Shown here one piece after another: positions 6,009-8,631 of a DNA stretch of 8,631 nt. The notes beneath the pieces were generated by a model that saw nothing but the letters and a program-made list of their open reading frames with translations, ran no database searches and had not been told where the DNA came from. A program made the translations under genes and the position numbers. The DNA comes from Chitinophagaceae bacterium (GTDB lineage Bacteria; Bacteroidota; Bacteroidia; Chitinophagales; Chitinophagaceae): NCBI GenBank assembly GCA_003489485.1, contig DNMB01000064.1, forward strand, positions 676 to 9,306, read 5' to 3'. Every line of letters starts with the position of its first letter. Within the stretch, counting starts at the first letter, position 1.

Positions 6009-7256
6009 ATGATGGGAGAATCGCTCATATGGTTTTTTTTGACCTTACTATTAATGGGGCTTTTTTCCGGTATCGAAATGGCCTTCTACAGTGCCAACCG
6101 ATTAGGACTTGAACTGCGCAAAAAAGAACAACAAAGGGCTTTTCATTTAGTTAGTCACTATTACGATAAACCCGATCGATTTTTGGCGAGCACTTTACTG
6201 GGATTTACCTTTTTTCTGGTCTTGCTTGGCTTGCAAATTAGCGGGGTCGCTCAACTGATCTGGTATCGTTTTCACATGGGTTCAGATCTGGGCAGAGTGC
6301 TACTCGAGATGATCGTGGTCACGCTGATCGTGCTTTGCTTTGCAGAGTTTTTTCCGCGAGCCATCTTCAGGGCCCATGCCAATCGGCTGTTACTGACCAC
6401 GGCCCCATTGTTTCAGATTTTTTTCAAGATCCTGCAGCCGATCGCAGTGGTCATGATGAATTTCGCAGAGTGGGTGCTGGTCTATGTCTTTAGCATACGA
6501 GTAGACCCACACAAAGAAACATTGACAAGATCGGACCTTACATTCTTGTTCACACCGGCTGCTAAAGATGAGCGAGAAGAGCGCAATGCACAATTGATAG
6601 AGAACGCACAGGAACTTCCCCGCGTACGCATCAGACAATGTCTGGTACCGCGCAAGGAGATCATTGGCATTGAGCAAGGGGCTCCCATCGAAAAACTAAA
6701 ACAACAGTTCATCGATACCAAACTCAGTCGGCTGGTCGTATATAAGAACAATATCGATCATATCATCGGCTATGTGCATCAACTTGACCTGTTCGCATCG
6801 CCCGCTACCATCAGCGAGATCATGTACCCGATACCCGCCGTTCCCGAAAGCATGAGTGCAGCCGACCTGATCAGTAAGTTTACCCGCGAACGAAAAAGCA
6901 TTGCCTGGGTAGTGGATGAGTTCGGCGGTACAGCCGGCATCATTACCATGGAAGATGTACTGGAGGAACTCTTTGGAGAGATACAAGACGAGTACGATAC
7001 CGAAGAGTTGCTGGAGAAAAAAATAAGTGAAGACGAATATATTTTCTCGGGTCGCATTGAACTGGACTATCTTGATGATAAATATGGACTGGATCTGCGA
7101 CAAGAAGAGGCCGAGACCTTATCGGGCTACATTATCAATTACCACGAAAAGATCCCCCGACAAAAAGAGCGCATCATCATTGGTGGCTATGAGTTCGAGG
7201 TTCTACAGGTTACCGATACCCGCATTGAGACCGTCAAGGTAAAAAGACTTCGCTGA
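6009..7256 (+). CDS. CNNM/CorC-type membrane protein (hemolysin C family)
   Basis: The 415-residue protein has the three-part architecture of the CorC/HlyC family. First is a CNNM (DUF21) membrane domain at about 1-165, with FSGIEMAFYSANRLGLEL after the first membrane helix, further helices at about 60-85 and 97-118, and AEFFPRAIFRAHANRLL, which contains the conserved Glu113. Second is a CBS pair at about 205-325, including VPRKEIIGI, DTKLSRLVVYKNNIDHIIGYV and the family signature WVVDEFGGTAGIITMEDVLEE (300-320) plus LFGEIQDEYD. Third is a C-terminal CorC_HlyC domain at about 338-413 (ISEDEYIFSGRIELD, ETLSGYIINYHEKIP). Relatives are implicated in magnesium or sodium-coupled ion efflux. The motif that usually reads GNN after the second membrane helix begins is GFT here (65-67), so transport activity is uncertain. 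GldE, a gliding protein, belongs to the same family, but no gldD neighbour supports that name. The start at 6009 is four bases after gmk; 6012 is an equally possible start. Confidence 0.88.
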   Translation: MMGESLIWFFLTLLLMGLFSGIEMAFYSANRLGLELRKKEQQRAFHLVSHYYDKPDRFLASTLLGFTFFLVLLGLQISGVAQLIWYRFHMGSDLGRVLLEMIVVTLIVLCFAEFFPRAIFRAHANRLLLTTAPLFQIFFKILQPIAVVMMNFAEWVLVYVFSIRVDPHKETLTRSDLTFLFTPAAKDEREERNAQLIENAQELPRVRIRQCLVPRKEIIGIEQGAPIEKLKQQFIDTKLSRLVVYKNNIDHIIGYVHQLDLFASPATISEIMYPIPAVPESMSAADLISKFTRERKSIAWVVDEFGGTAGIITMEDVLEELFGEIQDEYDTEELLEKKISEDEYIFSGRIELDYLDDKYGLDLRQEEAETLSGYIINYHEKIPRQKERIIIGGYEFEVLQVTDTRIETVKVKRLR

Positions 7257-7283
7257 CCGGTCTGTGCAATAAAACGGTACTCG

Positions 7284-7291
7284 TATATTTG
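7284..7291 (+). promoter_or_regulatory. -7 box (TATATTTG) for tatC
   Basis: TATATTTG is an exact TAnnTTTG match located 15 bases before the tatC ATG at 7307. No TTG is present 17-23 bases upstream. Its position argues that tatC is transcribed separately from the preceding CorC-like gene, at least in part, and that the upstream TTG at 7289 is not a start codon. Confidence 0.45.
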
Positions 7292-7306
7292 TTGCCTGTT
7301 TACTCC

Positions 7307-8161
7307 ATGTCTTTACTCAGCTTTTTCAACAGAAGAGATACCAGCCAGGCCGGCGAGATGACCTTTATCGATCATCTCGAAGAACTCCGTTGGCATATTA
7401 TCCGATCGGTGATCGCGGTATTGGTTTGCGCTATTTTTATCTTTTTCAATTCGAATTTCGTGGTAAGTGAACTGATATTCGGCCCCACTCGTCCCGACTT
7501 TGTCTCCGCAAAATGGCTGTGCGGCCTCGGCCGGCAGATCGGTATCGGAGACGCCCTTTGCTTTCAGCAAGTAGAGGCAAAGTTTTTGGAAACGACCATG
7601 ACCGGCCAGTTCGTGGCTTCCTTTACGCTGGCGTTCATGGGCGGTTTCATTATCGCCTTCCCCTATATTTTTTGGGAGTTCTGGCGATTCGTTAAACCGG
7701 CCTTGTCGGCACAAGAGCTCAAAGAGACTAGAGGCGTTATCTTTTGGGTATCACTTCTCTTCTTTACAGGAGTGCTCTTTGGCTATTACATATTGACGCC
7801 CTTTATGGTCAATTTCTATTTCAACTACAAACTCAGCGAACAGATCCAGATCATGCCCAGCTTCTCTGATTACCTCGAGAACCTGATCTATACGACTGCA
7901 GGCATCGGCTTGCTTTTTCAAATGCCTCTGTTGATGAGCTTGCTGGCCCGCATCGGAATTGTCTCTGCTCGGTTTTTGCGACAGTATCGCCGACATGCCT
8001 TTGTGATCATACTGATCGCAGCGGCCATTATTACACCCTCTACCGATCCCTTTAGCTTAACTATCGTTACCATACCGCTCTACCTGCTATTCGAAGCCAG
8101 TATTATCATTACCGCGCGTATCGATAAACGACGTGCCAAGCAAGAGCAGCAGTGGAGTTAA
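7307..8161 (+). CDS. tatC: Sec-independent protein translocase TatC
   Basis: This encodes 284 residues from ATG 7307; a TTG-initiated form at 7289 would start inside the -7 box and is rejected. TatC is the multispanning receptor of the twin-arginine translocase that binds Tat signal peptides and works with TatA-type proteins to export folded proteins. Seen here: the cytoplasmic N-terminal motif FIDHLEELRWHIIRS (20-34); membrane segments at about 34-54, 105-125, 145-172, 195-215, 231-245 and 252-270, six in all; WEFWRFVKPALSAQE (123-137), with the Glu matching the conserved loop residue in PALxxxE; and TPSTDPFS (243-250) before the last helix. The first periplasmic loop (about 50-105) contains two cysteines, 72 and 85. 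Length and motifs are intact. No tatA is in the window, so it must be elsewhere. rpiB follows after 13 bases. Confidence 0.95.
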   Translation: MSLLSFFNRRDTSQAGEMTFIDHLEELRWHIIRSVIAVLVCAIFIFFNSNFVVSELIFGPTRPDFVSAKWLCGLGRQIGIGDALCFQQVEAKFLETTMTGQFVASFTLAFMGGFIIAFPYIFWEFWRFVKPALSAQELKETRGVIFWVSLLFFTGVLFGYYILTPFMVNFYFNYKLSEQIQIMPSFSDYLENLIYTTAGIGLLFQMPLLMSLLARIGIVSARFLRQYRRHAFVIILIAAAIITPSTDPFSLTIVTIPLYLLFEASIIITARIDKRRAKQEQQWS

Positions 8162-8174
8162 TAAAGCCCCCTTT

Positions 8175-8630
8175 ATGTCTACTCAATTTAACAAGAGTTT
8201 GCCCGTAGCCATCGGATGCGATCATGCAGGTTTTCAGTACAAAGAAAAGATCGTTGCACTGCTTCGCGATCAAGGATGGAAAGTAGAAGACCATGGTGCC
8301 TTTAGTACCGACTCGGTGGATTATCCCGATATGGCGCATCCCGTTGCCAAAGCAGTTGCCAATGAGCAGGCGGCCTTTGGTATCCTGATCTGTGGCAGCG
8401 GTAACGGCGTGGCCATTACCGCCAACAAAGAGGCCCGCGTTAGAGCAGCCTTGTGCTGGGAGCAAGAACTGGCCAAACTGGCTCGTGCACATAACAATGC
8501 CAATGTTCTATGCTTGCCGGCACGTTTTGTGTCGGAAGAGCTGGCCGAAAAGATGGTATTGGATTTCATAGCAACCCCCTTTGAGGGCGGCCGGCACCAA
8601 AACCGGGTCAATAAAATTGCCGGCTGCTAA
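8175..8630 (+). CDS. rpiB: Ribose 5-phosphate isomerase B
   Basis: This encodes 151 residues from ATG 8175. The frame is open back to 8133 inside tatC, but MSTQFNKSLPVAIGCDHAGF places the first strand as expected. The enzyme interconverts ribose 5-phosphate and ribulose 5-phosphate in the pentose phosphate pathway. Visible motifs: GCDHAGF (14-20) with Asp16 and His17; SVDYPDMAHPVA (47-58); ICGSGNGVAITANK (72-85), where Cys73 matches the catalytic base; RAALCWEQELAKLARAHNNANV (90-111), with His106 at the ring-opening position; and EGGRHQNRVNKI (137-148), the phosphate-binding Arg segment. Length is normal. All catalytic positions are present, so activity is likely; LacA/B-type sugar isomerases are close relatives, but the retained Cys and the CGSGNG sequence favour RpiB. 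It is 13 bases downstream of tatC and probably co-transcribed. Confidence 0.95.
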   Translation: MSTQFNKSLPVAIGCDHAGFQYKEKIVALLRDQGWKVEDHGAFSTDSVDYPDMAHPVAKAVANEQAAFGILICGSGNGVAITANKEARVRAALCWEQELAKLARAHNNANVLCLPARFVSEELAEKMVLDFIATPFEGGRHQNRVNKIAGC

Positions 8631-8631
8631 C

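Noticed and set aside
6009..7256. Naming the CorC-like gene gldE because gldC is nearby
   Set aside because: GldE shares the domain layout with other CorC proteins, no gldD is adjacent, and gldC is on the opposite strand more than 2 kb away.
7313..7714. 133-codon minus-strand open frame opposite tatC
   Set aside because: Antisense to a clearly conserved gene; composition is charged and unstructured with no motif.
8109..8492. 127-codon minus-strand open frame opposite the tatC end and rpiB
   Set aside because: Antisense shadow of rpiB, no independent start signal.

Overview
The window looks like a chromosomal housekeeping segment from a member of the Bacteroidota, probably a Chitinophagaceae-like lineage, though that rank is an inference. 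Three things point to the phylum: a gldC gene, a DUF4290 gene (both essentially Bacteroidota families), and Bacteroidota-type -7 promoter boxes (TAnnTTTG) ahead of several genes, with few clear Shine-Dalgarno sequences. Coding density is high, and I saw no tRNA, rRNA, CRISPR array, insertion sequence or clear intrinsic terminator.

Left half (1-4658), all on the minus strand. In the direction of transcription: a divergent GT4-type glycosyltransferase-like gene; then gldC, yqeY and cvpA packed as a probable operon behind a TATCTTTG box; then an alpha/beta hydrolase; then a CBS-domain protein; then an outer-membrane protein with one visible POTRA domain, cut off by the window start.

A 68-base divergent promoter region (4659-4726) separates the halves. 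It carries two mirrored TACCTTTG boxes, each exactly six bases before an ATG.

Right half (4727-8630), all on the plus strand: a DUF4290 protein with an Arg/Gly-rich tail, guanylate kinase (gmk), and a CNNM/CorC-type membrane protein form one tight transcription unit. Next come tatC with its own TATATTTG box, and rpiB 13 bases behind it.

The genes serve general cell physiology: nucleotide metabolism (gmk), pentose phosphate interconversion (rpiB), folded-protein export (tatC), envelope and ion functions (POTRA protein, CvpA, CorC-like) and gliding (gldC). I see no defence, mobile or biosynthetic system, and nothing that amounts to a clearly new system. The items most worth a second look are the glycosyltransferase-like protein that lacks both glutamates of the EX7E motif, the CorC-like protein whose usual GNN motif reads GFT, and the mirrored, possibly leaderless promoters. 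Several start codons were moved inward from the longest open frame on the basis of family N-termini and promoter boxes; each case is explained in its entry.
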